Assembly (NCBI GenBank): GCA_035286125.1
Contig: JAYKIS010000015.1
Coordinates: 24,567 to 88,566, forward strand
DNA: 64,000 bases
Direction of reading: 5' to 3'
From: VGJW01 sp035286125
Lineage (GTDB): Bacteria > Cyanobacteriota > Sericytochromatia > S15B-MN24 > VGJW01
This document shows positions 43,428-52,682 of this stretch, one piece after another; position 1 is the first letter of the stretch, and every line of letters starts with the position of its first letter. A model generated the notes under the pieces. It was given only the letters and a program-made list of their open reading frames with translations. It ran no database searches and was not told the origin of the DNA. The translations under genes were made by a program, and so were the position numbers.

Positions 43428-43814
43428 TCAGGCGCGCTGGTTGCCCGTGAGGACGCGCTGCTCCTCGAGCACGCGGGACACTTGCTCCAGGGTGCAGAAA
43501 CCCAGCTTGATGACGAGATGCCCGAGCAGCAGGCCGGTCGCTTCGTGCTCTGCCATGGCGGCCTCGAGTTGTTCGGGATCGAGCAGACCCTTGCGGACAA
43601 GCAACTGGCCGAGGCGCAGGTCACGATACTGCTGTTCGAGCTGCTCCTCGAGCTGCGCAAAGGAGAGGTAGCCCAGGGTGAAGAGGACCTCGCCCAGCCG
43701 AAGATAAGGCTTCTTGGCCTGCTCGCGCAGCGCATGCTCGAGTTGCTCGCGGCTGATGATGCCCTGGCTCAGCAAAACCTGACCCAAGCGTTCGCCAAGA
43801 CCCTGTGATGTCAT
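43428..43814 (-). CDS. Stand-alone MshEN-type repeat protein (possible cyclic-di-GMP receptor)
   Basis: A 128-residue protein made almost only of four copies of a 24-residue pattern RLGxxLxxxGx6LxxxLxxQ. Copies 1 (residues 9-32) and 2 (39-62) match every key position; copy 3 (67-90) has Met for Leu and His for Gln; copy 4 (96-119) is weaker (LLGHLVIKLG). This is the cyclic-di-GMP-binding motif described for MshEN/GspE N-terminal domains, where two tandem motifs bind one ligand. No ATPase or other domain is attached. The start is ATG 43814, with no clear ribosome-binding site; an in-frame ATG at 43850 is an alternative. Divergent from addB. Confidence 0.75.
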   Translation of the reverse strand: MTSQGLGERLGQVLLSQGIISREQLEHALREQAKKPYLRLGEVLFTLGYLSFAQLEEQLEQQYRDLRLGQLLVRKGLLDPEQLEAAMAEHEATGLLLGHLVIKLGFCTLEQVSRVLEEQRVLTGNQRA

Positions 43815-43819
43815 ATAAT
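43791..43819 (+). promoter_or_regulatory. Candidate promoter of addB-addA
   Basis: A perfect -10 TATAAT (43814-43819) lies 17 bases after TTCGCC (43791-43796), a weak -35. It ends 29 bases before the addB ATG, leaving room for the ggagg site. The -35 lies inside the first codons of the oppositely oriented MshEN gene. Confidence 0.5.
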
Positions 43820-43848
43820 GGATTTTACCACGGAGGCTCCACCCGGAC

Positions 43849-46800
43849 ATGCCGCTCACGTTGACGCTGGCCGCGCCGGGCCGTGGCAAGACCCATGCGT
43901 GCCTCGCGGCCATGGCCGCGGCCTGCGAGGAACCCGGAGGGGCCTTGATCCTGCTGGTTCCCGAGCAGGCCACGGACATGATGGAGCGCCGCATCCAGGA
44001 TGTGGCCGGCGTGTCGCATCGTCTTCAGGTCAGCAGTTTCCAGCGCCTTTCGTGGCGCATCGCGCAATGGACGGAAGGAGCCGCGCGGCGCAGCCTGGAT
44101 GACAGCGGGCGACACCTGCTGCTGCATGGCCTGCTCCGACGCCACAGGAGCGAACTGGAACACTTCGGCCGCCTCGAGCGGCCGTACCAGTGGGCAGGCA
44201 GCCTGCTCGCGTGGCTCGCCGAGTTCCGCAAGCACGGCCTGACTGCGGCCCGACTGCGGCAGGCCGCGGCACGCGCCGCCCTTCAGCCCGGTGATGTCCT
44301 GGCTCCCCGCCTGCGGGACGCCGCCCTCCTGATGGAAGGACAGGACAAGGTCATGGAGGGTGGCTGGAAGGATGAGGACCTGACGCTGGGCGAGGCGATG
44401 GCGCGGATGGGCCGGGCCACCTTCCTCGCCGAGGCACGCGTGTGGATTGATGGCTTCCAGGGGTTCACCCCCCTTGAGGAGGGCTTCGTCACAGCCCTGC
44501 TTCGCAACGGCAACGACGTCACCGTGACCTTGCCCCTGGACCCGGCACGGCTGGACACGCCCGAAGGCCGGATGGTCTATGCCCTGGCCCTCGAAACCCG
44601 CGAACGCCTGCGCGGTTGCGGCGAAGCCGCCGGGATCGGATTGACGGAAACCTGGCTGTCGTACGACGTGCCTGGCCGATTCGCTGCGGCCGGCCTGCTG
44701 GACCATGTGGTCCGGCATTGGGGTACCGGGCTGCGGACGCCCCAGGAACCCGCCGGACGCATGCGCCTCCTCGAGGCACCCGACCGCACCGCCGAGGCCG
44801 AGGGCGTGATGGCGGACATCGTCCGTACGGTGCGGGAAGGTGGGTGGCGCTGGCGCGAAGTCGCCATCCTGGTCCGCGACGTCGAGGAGGAGGGTCCCTT
44901 GCTCGAGCGGGCAGCCCGCCGTCTGGGCGTGCCCTTGTTCGTGGATCGGCGACGCCCGGTCGAGAACGAGGGCCTGATTCGGCTTGTCCGCTCCCTGATC
45001 GCCGTCTGGGCCCATCGCTGGCCGACGACGGCCGTGATGGACCTGCTTCGCAACGATCTGTCGCCCGTCCCCCAGGACGAGGTCGACCAGCTCGAGAACC
45101 GCGTCATCGCCGAAGGCTGGGATCATCAGGACTGGTCCCGCAAGCTGGCACTGGATGACCCGGCCAAGGGCTGCCCCCCGGGCGTCCGCCGGACCCTTGC
45201 CGTCGTCCGGGAAGCGGGGCAGGCCCTGGGCCCCGAGCCGACCGTCCGTGCCCTGGCCGAGAGCCTCGTCGGGACGCTCGAGCGCCTGGACCTGCCGGGA
45301 ATCGTGGCGCGCCATCAGGACGAGGCAGTGGCCGAGGGCCGTCCCCTGGATGCCGAGGCCCTGGCCCAGGCCCGCGAAATCCTGCTCTCGGTGCTGGACC
45401 AGTGGGTCGCGGTCGACGGCGAGGCCATCGTTCCGCTCGAAGAGGCCATGGTGGCGCTGGGTACTACCCTGGCCAGCCAATCGCTCGCGCACGTTCCGGC
45501 CACGCTGGACCAGGTCCTCGCGGGGACGGTCGACCGCACGCGTACGCCCGAATTGCGCGGCCTCTGGCTGATGGGCCTGACGGACGGCCATCTGCCTGCG
45601 CCCCACGCCGAGGCGCCGCTGCTGGACGATGCCGATCGTCGCCGGCTCGAGGACCTGGGTTGTCCCGTGGGTCCGGACAGCGTCCGTCGTCAGGAACACG
45701 AACGGCTGCGGGTGCTCCACGCGCTGACCCGTGCAGCCGACATGCTCACCTTGAGCAGGCCTGTCCGCGACAGCCGGGGGCGCGATCTCTCCCCTTCCCC
45801 CACCTGGATGGCGCTACGGCAGATGGTGCCGGCACTAAGGCCCATCGCCCTGCCCGCCACCCACGCCCTGGTCCTGCCACGCGCACCTTTGCCCGAAGTC
45901 GACCGAACACTCCTGCGGATGCCGCGCCCCGACGTGCTGAGCGCGAGTCGGCTCGAGGCCTATGCGGCCTGTCCCTGGCTGGGCTTCACCCGACATGTGC
46001 TCAAGGTCGAGGATCGCAAGGCGGGCCGTGTGGAGCCACTTGAGACGGGACGGCTGTTGCACCTGGCCCTGGAGACCTTCGTCCGCGGGTTGCATCGGGA
46101 CGGGGCAAGGTGGCGGGATCTGGAGCCTGCCGAGGAGCGCCAGCGTATCCGGGCCGCGCAGGCAGCCCTCGAGGAAGCCTACCGGGACCGCTTCCCCCGG
46201 ACGGATGTCTGGTCGGAGCGTGCCCTTGCCCGCCTGCTCAAGCGAACGGACCATGTGCTTCATGGCCTCGGGCTGACGCTGCGCCTGGGGAAGGGAGAGC
46301 CCGTCGGGGTCGAACTGGGCTTCGGGCCGGAATCAAGCCGGCGCGACGAGGACACGACGTGGCTGCCTCCCCTGTACCTGCCGGCATCGGACGGCGAGGA
46401 CCATGTCGTCGGCGGCCGGATCGACAGGGTGGATGTCTTCGAGGGCGCGGTCACCGATTGGCTGGTCGTGCTGGACTACAAGTCCGGCACGATTGGCGGC
46501 ATCGTCCAGAAGATGCGGACGGGCGAGTACCTGCAGTTGCCCCTCTACCTGGCCGCCGTCACGGAGGCGGCGCCGGGCTGGCTGGATCAGGCGCCGGCAC
46601 CGGGCGGGTTTGCCTTCGCCATGCTCCACATCGAGGCGGAGGACGAAGCTCTGGCCGGCAGCGAGCAAGCCGGCGAAACGACCGAGGCCACTGCCGAGGA
46701 TGAGGCCGGGGATGGCGAGGAGGAGGACGGCCTTGGTCGGGTGCGGCCCACACGCATGAAGGGCCGGGTGGTCGATGACGCCGATCTGCTGGAGGCCCTC

Positions 46801-47088
46801 GACAGCGACCTGCTTCCGGGACAGGCCTCGGCGACATGGGGCCTCAGGCGCACCAAGGGTGGCACGCTCTACAAGGGCCAGGGAGAGCCCCCGGGGGGGA
46901 TGGAGGACCTGTTGGCAGGCACGCGCGCCCTCGCCGGATCGCTGGCCGACCGCATGACCGCTGGCGAATATGCCCCCCTACCCGTACAGCGGGGCAAGAA
47001 CACACCGTGTCGGACCTGTCCCGTCCGCAGGGCCTGCCGCTTCCGTACCGGCCGCGATCCCCACCGGGAGGTCGAGCTTGGCGACTGA
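43849..47088 (+). CDS. addB: ATP-dependent helicase/nuclease subunit B (AddB)
   Basis: Half of the AddAB enzyme that resects double-strand breaks for RecA recombination. It has 1,079 residues. An A-x4-GKT P-loop lies at residues 8-15 (APGRGKTHA). The iron-sulphur staple is complete: Cys708 (AYAACPWLGF) with Cys1054, Cys1057 and Cys1063 (CRTCPVRRAC). The nuclease motif DYK is Asp876-Lys878 (VVLDYKSGTIGG). An acidic insert (about residues 925-965) is rich in Glu and Ala. addA starts within its last codons. Confidence 0.95.
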   Translation: MPLTLTLAAPGRGKTHACLAAMAAACEEPGGALILLVPEQATDMMERRIQDVAGVSHRLQVSSFQRLSWRIAQWTEGAARRSLDDSGRHLLLHGLLRRHRSELEHFGRLERPYQWAGSLLAWLAEFRKHGLTAARLRQAAARAALQPGDVLAPRLRDAALLMEGQDKVMEGGWKDEDLTLGEAMARMGRATFLAEARVWIDGFQGFTPLEEGFVTALLRNGNDVTVTLPLDPARLDTPEGRMVYALALETRERLRGCGEAAGIGLTETWLSYDVPGRFAAAGLLDHVVRHWGTGLRTPQEPAGRMRLLEAPDRTAEAEGVMADIVRTVREGGWRWREVAILVRDVEEEGPLLERAARRLGVPLFVDRRRPVENEGLIRLVRSLIAVWAHRWPTTAVMDLLRNDLSPVPQDEVDQLENRVIAEGWDHQDWSRKLALDDPAKGCPPGVRRTLAVVREAGQALGPEPTVRALAESLVGTLERLDLPGIVARHQDEAVAEGRPLDAEALAQAREILLSVLDQWVAVDGEAIVPLEEAMVALGTTLASQSLAHVPATLDQVLAGTVDRTRTPELRGLWLMGLTDGHLPAPHAEAPLLDDADRRRLEDLGCPVGPDSVRRQEHERLRVLHALTRAADMLTLSRPVRDSRGRDLSPSPTWMALRQMVPALRPIALPATHALVLPRAPLPEVDRTLLRMPRPDVLSASRLEAYAACPWLGFTRHVLKVEDRKAGRVEPLETGRLLHLALETFVRGLHRDGARWRDLEPAEERQRIRAAQAALEEAYRDRFPRTDVWSERALARLLKRTDHVLHGLGLTLRLGKGEPVGVELGFGPESSRRDEDTTWLPPLYLPASDGEDHVVGGRIDRVDVFEGAVTDWLVVLDYKSGTIGGIVQKMRTGEYLQLPLYLAAVTEAAPGWLDQAPAPGGFAFAMLHIEAEDEALAGSEQAGETTEATAEDEAGDGEEEDGLGRVRPTRMKGRVVDDADLLEALDSDLLPGQASATWGLRRTKGGTLYKGQGEPPGGMEDLLAGTRALAGSLADRMTAGEYAPLPVQRGKNTPCRTCPVRRACRFRTGRDPHREVELGD

Positions 47089-50000
47089 GTGGACGGCACC
47101 ACAGGCTGCAGCCATACGTGCCGACGATCCGTCCGTGCTGGTCTCCGCGGGAGCCGGGGCAGGCAAGACGGCGGTGCTTGTTGAACGTATTCTCCAGGCG
47201 GCCCTGGCGCCCGAGAAGCCCTTGCAACTCGATCGACTGCTGGTCGTGACCTTCACGGATGCGGCGGCACGGGAGATGCGCCACAGGCTGGACAAGGCCC
47301 TGTCCGAAAGGGCCCGGACAGAGCCGGACAACCCGCTGATCCGGGACCAACGCCAACGGCTCGAGCGTGCCTGGATGTCGACGCTGCATGCCTTTTGCCA
47401 ACGCGTGGTCCGCCGCTGGGGTCTGGCCGTCGGCGTCGCTCCCGATACCCGACTTCTCGATGGGGGCGAGGCCAGCCTCTACTTGGCCAAGGCGATCGAG
47501 CGCACCCTGGAATCGGCCTTGGCCGACGACGATCCCGACGTGGCTGCATGCCTCGACGCGTCGGCCCCGGACGGGGACCGCCTGCTGCGGGCTGCCCTCG
47601 CCGCAGGACTCGAAAGACTGCTGAGCCTGCCGGACCCTGATGGCTGGCTGTCCCGGGCAGGCAGCGACCACACCGGGAGCCCGGAGGGCCTGGCTGCCCG
47701 GACCCGGTGGTGGCAGACGCTGGCCTTGGACCTCCAGACCAGGCTCGAGGCCGCGTCGAGCTCGTGGCGCCAATGGAGCCGGGATCTCGAGGGCACGGGC
47801 ATGTTCGCGGCACAGGCTGCACACGGCCTGGGCATCGCCGACAATCTCGCCCGAGCCGCGGGAGCCCTCCGGGGATGCTCGGGCCCCGACCATGCGGGAC
47901 TCGCCGAAGTGGCCGAGGCTATTACCCTGCCCCGCGCGCCGTCGACGGGCCGACAGGATGACAAGGAGGCCTGGGCCGTGTGGGCTGATCGGCGCAAACG
48001 GCTGCAGGCGCAGGTTCGCGACTTGCGTGGCCACCTGCTGGCCAGTCCGGACCTTGCGTGCGAGGGCGACAGGGCTCAGGACGCGGCCTCGCCCCAGATC
48101 CGCGGCTTCATCCGGCTGCTTGGCCTCTTGCTGCGGACGCACACGACCCGCAAACGCGAGGCGGGCGTGATGGACTTCGGGGATCTCGAGCATCTCGCCC
48201 TGACTATCCTCGACCCGGATCGTCCTGGCGGCGCTGAGGCCCTGGCGGCGCTGCGTGGCCGCTTCGATCAGGTCATGGTGGACGAGGTGCAGGACACCAA
48301 CCCCATCCAGGAAGCCCTGCTGGATCGCCTGCTTGGCGATGGAGAGGACCGTCCCGCTGCTTTCCTCGTGGGAGACGTGAAGCAAGCCATCTACGGGTTC
48401 CGCATGGCCGATCCGGCCCTGTTCCTCGCCCGACTCGACGCGGCCGATCCGGAAGGCAGCCGGGGAGCACGCCGGATCGACCTCCCGCACAACTTCCGCA
48501 GCCGGGCCACCCTGCTGGAAGCCTGCAACGGCCTGTTCGGGCATCTCTTCGATCGATCCGTCGGCGGGCTCGATTATGACGATCGTGAAGTCCTGCTGCC
48601 GGGAGCCCGCTATCCCGAATCTCCCCAGCCCCGCGCCCATTGGGTCACGGTGGCTGCCGAGGAAGGGGTTGCGGTCCACGACGCAAATGCCATCGCCTGC
48701 GCCCAGGTCATCCGACAGTTGCTGGACGACGCGGGCGAGGCCTCACGGATTTGGGAGAAGGATGCCTCACGGCAGGTGCATCCGGGTGACTTCGCCGTGC
48801 TGGTGCGGGACGGCGCCCAGATCGAGCGGGTCAGGCAAGCACTGGCAGCCTGCGGCATTCCCTCGATGGGCAACCTGCGGGCTGGCTGGTTCGACACCCC
48901 CGAGATCGCTTTCATGCGCGATCTGCTGCACGTCATCGACAATCCGCGCCATGACCGGCCCTTGCTCAGGATCGCCCGAAGCACCCTCGGTCGCATGACC
49001 GACCAGGATCTGGCAGACCTCCGGGTCATGGCCGGACACGGTCCGTTCCACAAGACCCTGCTGGACCTGCCGGCCGAGGCAGCCGCCCCGGAAACGGCCC
49101 TGGGGAAGGCAAGAGCCCTCGGAGCTTTCCTCGAGCCCTGGCGCCGGACCGGCCGTCGCCTGGCTGCCGCAGACCTGATCGAGCGCATGCTGGACGATAC
49201 GGCCATCCGGGAGGCCATCGCCCACGAGGGTCCGACGCCGTCGGCTCCCGCGAATCTCGACGTCCTGCTGCAACGTGCCCGGGTGGCCGGGCAGGGGGCC
49301 TCGCGCGGGCTGAATCACTTCCTGACGGTCCTTGCCGAGATGGAAGCCGGACAAAGTCGCGTCGATCGTCCCGTCATGGCCGAGGAGCAGGCAGCCGTTG
49401 TCCGTGTCATGACCATCCACGCCTCCAAGGGCCTGCAATTCCCCATCGTGCTGCTGCCGGGCCTCGATCGGAGCTTTCCGATGCGGGAGAGCCGGGAGGC
49501 CTTCCAGATTCATCGTCATGCCGGCATCGCGACGCGATACCGCGACCCGCTCGACGGCAGTGCCCGTGAAACGCCCTCCCGCCTGGCCGTGGCACAAGCA
49601 GGCAGGAAGGATGCCCTGGCCGAAGAGATTCGCGTGCTCTATGTCGCCATGACGCGCGCGATGGAATCGCTCTACCTGCTGGCACCGGTGCCATCAGCAT
49701 CAGTGATGGAGCAGGCGATCGCATCGGCACGTTCGGGCGTGATGAACCTGACGCTTCGCCAGGCCCTGCGTTGCGGGTCGTGGCAGGCCATGGTGGCGCC
49801 GTTCCTGCTGCGACATCCCCGGGCAGCAACCTTGCATCATCACTGGTCAGTCGACGCGACCACCAGCAGTCAGTTGCTTGCCCTGCCACCGTGCGCACCC
49901 GGGGCGTGGGCCTTTCGCCACGAGAACGTCAGATTGTCGGCATCTGCCGATCCCGAACCGCCGGAACAGGCCGTGTCCCTGGAGAAGCAAGCCTCCCCGC

Positions 50001-50647
50001 TTCCCTACGCGTGGGAAGCGGCAACCCTCACACCCGCCAAGCAGAAAGTCACAGGCCTGCATGCCGGGACAGCAACCCCGAAACCCCACAAGGTCGAACG
50101 GCTGGCTCCCCTGTTCATGCAGGGCCCGGACCGGATACCCGGTCCCGCGGAACTGGGTCAGGCGCTGCACATGGTCCTCCAGCACCTGAACCTCGACACA
50201 TCCCCGGATGAGGCGCCCATCCGGGACCTCATCGCACGGCTGTGCCGGATCGGCCAGATTACCGAGGCCACGGCCCGACATCTGCAGCCTGCGTGGCTGG
50301 CGTGGTGGCTGCAGTCGCCCCTGGCGCGACACGCCCGGGAAACCGGGGGCACGCTGCACCGCGAGGTACCCTTCACGCTCACGGCCGACCGCCTGGGCCT
50401 CGCGGCTCCGGATGAGGAGGCGCCGCTGATCCAGGGCATCATCGACGCCGTCCTCGAGACGGCTGATGGGGTCGAGGTCTGGGACTACAAGACGGATGCA
50501 CCTGGAAAGAGGCCACTCGAGGATCTGGTGCGCGAACATCGCATGCAGGTCGCCGTGTATGCCAGGGCTGCATCCTTGCTGTTCCGCAAGCCCGACCGGG
50601 CGGCCCACCTGGTCTTCATGGCCCATGGGCAGATCGTGACAATCTGA
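47078..50647 (+). CDS. addA: ATP-dependent helicase/nuclease subunit A (AddA)
   Basis: UvrD-type helicase with C-terminal nuclease. I chose TTG 47078, seven bases after a gggagg site, giving 1,189 residues. Motifs: PQAAAIRADDPSVLVSAGAG then AGKT (Walker A, about 24-31), DEVQDTNPIQEALLDRL, VGDVKQAIYGFRMADP, IDLPHNFRSR, the VTIHASKGLQFPIV-type motif V (here MTIHASKGLQFPIVLLPG) and RVLYVAMTRAMESLYLL. The nuclease site is Asp1136-Lys1138 (VWDYKTDAPGK). Complete and coupled to addB. Confidence 0.97.
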   Translation: MATEWTAPQAAAIRADDPSVLVSAGAGAGKTAVLVERILQAALAPEKPLQLDRLLVVTFTDAAAREMRHRLDKALSERARTEPDNPLIRDQRQRLERAWMSTLHAFCQRVVRRWGLAVGVAPDTRLLDGGEASLYLAKAIERTLESALADDDPDVAACLDASAPDGDRLLRAALAAGLERLLSLPDPDGWLSRAGSDHTGSPEGLAARTRWWQTLALDLQTRLEAASSSWRQWSRDLEGTGMFAAQAAHGLGIADNLARAAGALRGCSGPDHAGLAEVAEAITLPRAPSTGRQDDKEAWAVWADRRKRLQAQVRDLRGHLLASPDLACEGDRAQDAASPQIRGFIRLLGLLLRTHTTRKREAGVMDFGDLEHLALTILDPDRPGGAEALAALRGRFDQVMVDEVQDTNPIQEALLDRLLGDGEDRPAAFLVGDVKQAIYGFRMADPALFLARLDAADPEGSRGARRIDLPHNFRSRATLLEACNGLFGHLFDRSVGGLDYDDREVLLPGARYPESPQPRAHWVTVAAEEGVAVHDANAIACAQVIRQLLDDAGEASRIWEKDASRQVHPGDFAVLVRDGAQIERVRQALAACGIPSMGNLRAGWFDTPEIAFMRDLLHVIDNPRHDRPLLRIARSTLGRMTDQDLADLRVMAGHGPFHKTLLDLPAEAAAPETALGKARALGAFLEPWRRTGRRLAAADLIERMLDDTAIREAIAHEGPTPSAPANLDVLLQRARVAGQGASRGLNHFLTVLAEMEAGQSRVDRPVMAEEQAAVVRVMTIHASKGLQFPIVLLPGLDRSFPMRESREAFQIHRHAGIATRYRDPLDGSARETPSRLAVAQAGRKDALAEEIRVLYVAMTRAMESLYLLAPVPSASVMEQAIASARSGVMNLTLRQALRCGSWQAMVAPFLLRHPRAATLHHHWSVDATTSSQLLALPPCAPGAWAFRHENVRLSASADPEPPEQAVSLEKQASPLPYAWEAATLTPAKQKVTGLHAGTATPKPHKVERLAPLFMQGPDRIPGPAELGQALHMVLQHLNLDTSPDEAPIRDLIARLCRIGQITEATARHLQPAWLAWWLQSPLARHARETGGTLHREVPFTLTADRLGLAAPDEEAPLIQGIIDAVLETADGVEVWDYKTDAPGKRPLEDLVREHRMQVAVYARAASLLFRKPDRAAHLVFMAHGQIVTI

Positions 50648-50692
50648 AAAAGCCGGACAGGGCCGGACGGTTACCCGTCCGACCCCGCCGGC
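50647..50692 (-). terminator. Terminator of the first flagellin gene
   Basis: On the - strand a long GC hairpin (inner stem 50664-50670 with 50675-50681, loop of four; outer GCCGG/CCGGC at 50652-50656 and 50688-50692) is followed by five T. It also lies just after the addA stop and may stop that transcript too. Confidence 0.75.
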
Positions 50693-50703
50693 CTTGCTGG
50701 GTC

Positions 50704-51534
50704 CTAACGCAGCAGGGAGAGGACTCCCTGGGGCGCTGCGTTCGCCTGGGCGAGCATGGCCTGGCTGGACTGGGCCAGGATCTGGGCACGGGACAGGTTC
50801 GACACCTCGGCCGCCATGTCGAGGTCGCGGATGCGGCTCTCGCTGGATGCCATGTTCTCGCGCTGCACGTTGAGGTTGTTGATCGTGTGCTCGAGACGGT
50901 TGATGACCGAGCCCAACTTGGCGCGCTGGGTGGATACGGTCGAAATCGCGGTGTCGATGTCGCCGATAGCGGCAGCCGCAAAGGTGTGGCTGCTTACCGT
51001 GAGGTCCGACGTCTGGGCACTGAGACCGTCAGCAGACATGTCGCCGATGGTCAGGCTGATCGTCTGACTTTCGTTGGCCCCGATCTGGAAGGTCATCGGA
51101 GTCGTGGCGAAGTCGCCGGACAGCAGATCCTTGGTGTTGTACTGCGTCCGGGCCGCAATGCCGTCGATCTCGGCAGACAGCTGGTCAAGTTCGTCCTTGA
51201 TCGCCGTCCGATCGTTCGTCACCAAGGTGTCGTTGGCCGCCTGCACCGCCAGCTCGCGCATGCGCTGCAGGATGGCCTCGGTTTCGTTCAGGGCACCCTC
51301 GGCCGTCTGGACGAGGTTGATGGTGTCCTGAGCATTGGCAGCCGCCTGACCCAGGCCCTTCACCTGCGCCTTGAACTTCTCGGCGATGGCGAGGCCGGCG
51401 GCATCGTCCGAAGCCGAGTTGATCCGAAGACCGCTCGACAGCCGGGCAAGGCTCTTGCCCAGCGAGGCATCATTGGCTCCCAGCGTACGATGCGCATTCA
51501 TCGCCGAGATATTGGTGTTGATCCGCAGACCCAT
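50704..51534 (-). CDS. fliC: Flagellin (copy 1)
   Basis: Filament subunit of 276 residues. The start MGLRINTNISAMNAHRTLG at ATG 51534 follows a strong aaggagg site. D0/D1 regions are canonical: LARLSSGLRINSASDDAAGL near the start, and INRLEHTINNLNVQRENMA and RIRDLDMAAEVSNLSRAQIL near the end, finishing PQGVLSLLR. There is almost no variable D2/D3 domain, so it is a minimal flagellin. Unlike the other copies it lacks an obvious sigma-28 promoter; its leader region carries the 21-base-spaced repeats. Confidence 0.97.
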   Translation of the reverse strand: MGLRINTNISAMNAHRTLGANDASLGKSLARLSSGLRINSASDDAAGLAIAEKFKAQVKGLGQAAANAQDTINLVQTAEGALNETEAILQRMRELAVQAANDTLVTNDRTAIKDELDQLSAEIDGIAARTQYNTKDLLSGDFATTPMTFQIGANESQTISLTIGDMSADGLSAQTSDLTVSSHTFAAAAIGDIDTAISTVSTQRAKLGSVINRLEHTINNLNVQRENMASSESRIRDLDMAAEVSNLSRAQILAQSSQAMLAQANAAPQGVLSLLR

Positions 51535-51831
51535 GGGTCCGTTCCTCCTTGAAGCGTACCACCGGACATCCGTGCCCGGCTCCTTGAACCCTGCCGTCAT
51601 CACCCGGTCCGGGAAGACCCTCCTGGCCAACCCTTCTCCGGAACGACAGGGAACATCAACACCCTAGCAAAAAAAAGCAGGCCGACAAGGGGGGATGCCC
51701 TCAAGTTTTGACGAACAAAGCCGAGAGGGCCCTGTTATGTCGCGTCGGCCGGCAGTTATGTCAAAAAATCTACGGATTATGTCGATCTGCTTGAATGAGG
51801 ACACCTACATAACGCAGGCCGGCAAACACCA
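51535..51831 (-). other. 297-base intergenic region upstream of flagellin copy 1
   Basis: The longest gap in the window. It contains the ribosome-binding site of flagellin 1 near its left end, a run of eight A at 51669-51676 (T on the transcribed strand), and the repeat array at 51734-51813. I see no open frame worth calling, no clear sigma-28 promoter and no terminator for flagellin 2. Confidence 0.6.
51734..51813. repeat. Three TTATGTC repeats at 21-base spacing plus one inverted copy
   Basis: GTTATGTC at 51734-51741 and 51755-51762, and ATTATGTC at 51776-51783, begin exactly 21 bases apart, two turns of the helix. An inverted copy (TACATAAC, 51806-51813) follows. They lie 200-280 bases upstream of flagellin copy 1 and just beyond the end of copy 2. 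The sequence between the copies is not conserved, as expected of protein-binding sites. Confidence 0.65.
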
Positions 51832-52659
51832 TCAAACCAGCAGCCCGACGACTCCCCGGGCAATCTGTTGCGCCTGAGCCAGCATCGCCTGGCTGGACTG
51901 GGCGACAATCTGAAAACGCGTCAACTGCGCGACCTCCGAGGCCATGTCGAGGTCACGTATCCGGCTCTCGCTGGCCGCCATGTTCTCGCGCTGCACAGAC
52001 AGGTTGGCGATGGTGTGCTCCAGCCTGTTGACGACCGCCCCGAGCCGCGCGCGCTCTTCGTTGACCAGCAACAGCGAGTTGTCCAGGGACCAGAGGGTTT
52101 CCCGGGCCCATTCGTGACTCGAGACCGTGAGGTCAGAAGAGGCCACATAAAGCGCATAAGCCCTCATGTCGGATACCGTAAGGGCCATGGTCTGGTCTGC
52201 AGAGGCCCCGATCTGGAACGTCAGCGGCGAATCCATCGCGAATCCGAGCAGCAATTGCCGGGTGTTGTATTCCATCCGATCAGCAATGCCATCGACCTCG
52301 GACGACAACTGATCCAGTTCATCCTTGATGACAAGTCGATCATCGGAAGACAGCGTGTCATTGGCCGCATGGACGACCAGTTCCCGCATTCGCTGCATCA
52401 GGGCCGTCGTCTCGATCAGGGCTCCTTCCGTGGTCTTGATCAGGTTCACGGCATCCTGGGCATTCGTGGCGGCCTGGGCAAGGCCGCGGACCTGGGCACG
52501 GAAGCGCTCGGCTATCTGCAGGCCCGCAGCGTCATCTGCCGCTCCCCGGATTCGCAGGCCGCTGGCCAGGCGGCCAAGGCTGCGGTCGATCCCGCGTCCG
52601 GCACGATCCAGCCCCGCCCAGGCAAGGCGCGATGATTGACCGCCTACGTGCAATGACAT
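51832..52659 (-). CDS. Divergent flagellin (copy 2)
   Basis: Flagellin-family protein of 275 residues but clearly unlike its three neighbours. The N-terminus is MSLHVGGQSSRLAWAGLDRA instead of MGLRINTN, then GRLASGLRIRGAADDAAGLQ. The C-terminal D0 is RDLDMASEVAQLTRFQIVAQ and ends GVVGLLV without the usual LLR. The core (INLIKTTEGA-like segment, QRENMAASESRIRDLD) is retained. The start is ATG 52659; an in-frame ATG at 52686 would add nine residues. It may be a minor or end-of-filament subunit. Confidence 0.9.
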   Translation of the reverse strand: MSLHVGGQSSRLAWAGLDRAGRGIDRSLGRLASGLRIRGAADDAAGLQIAERFRAQVRGLAQAATNAQDAVNLIKTTEGALIETTALMQRMRELVVHAANDTLSSDDRLVIKDELDQLSSEVDGIADRMEYNTRQLLLGFAMDSPLTFQIGASADQTMALTVSDMRAYALYVASSDLTVSSHEWARETLWSLDNSLLLVNEERARLGAVVNRLEHTIANLSVQRENMAASESRIRDLDMASEVAQLTRFQIVAQSSQAMLAQAQQIARGVVGLLV

Positions 52660-52682
52660 TCTGGAGTCACCCCCAGAAAAGA

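Noticed and set aside
51669..51676. Run of eight A (T on the - strand) as a terminator of flagellin copy 2
   Set aside because: No inverted repeat lies just before it, and it is about 160 bases past the stop codon.
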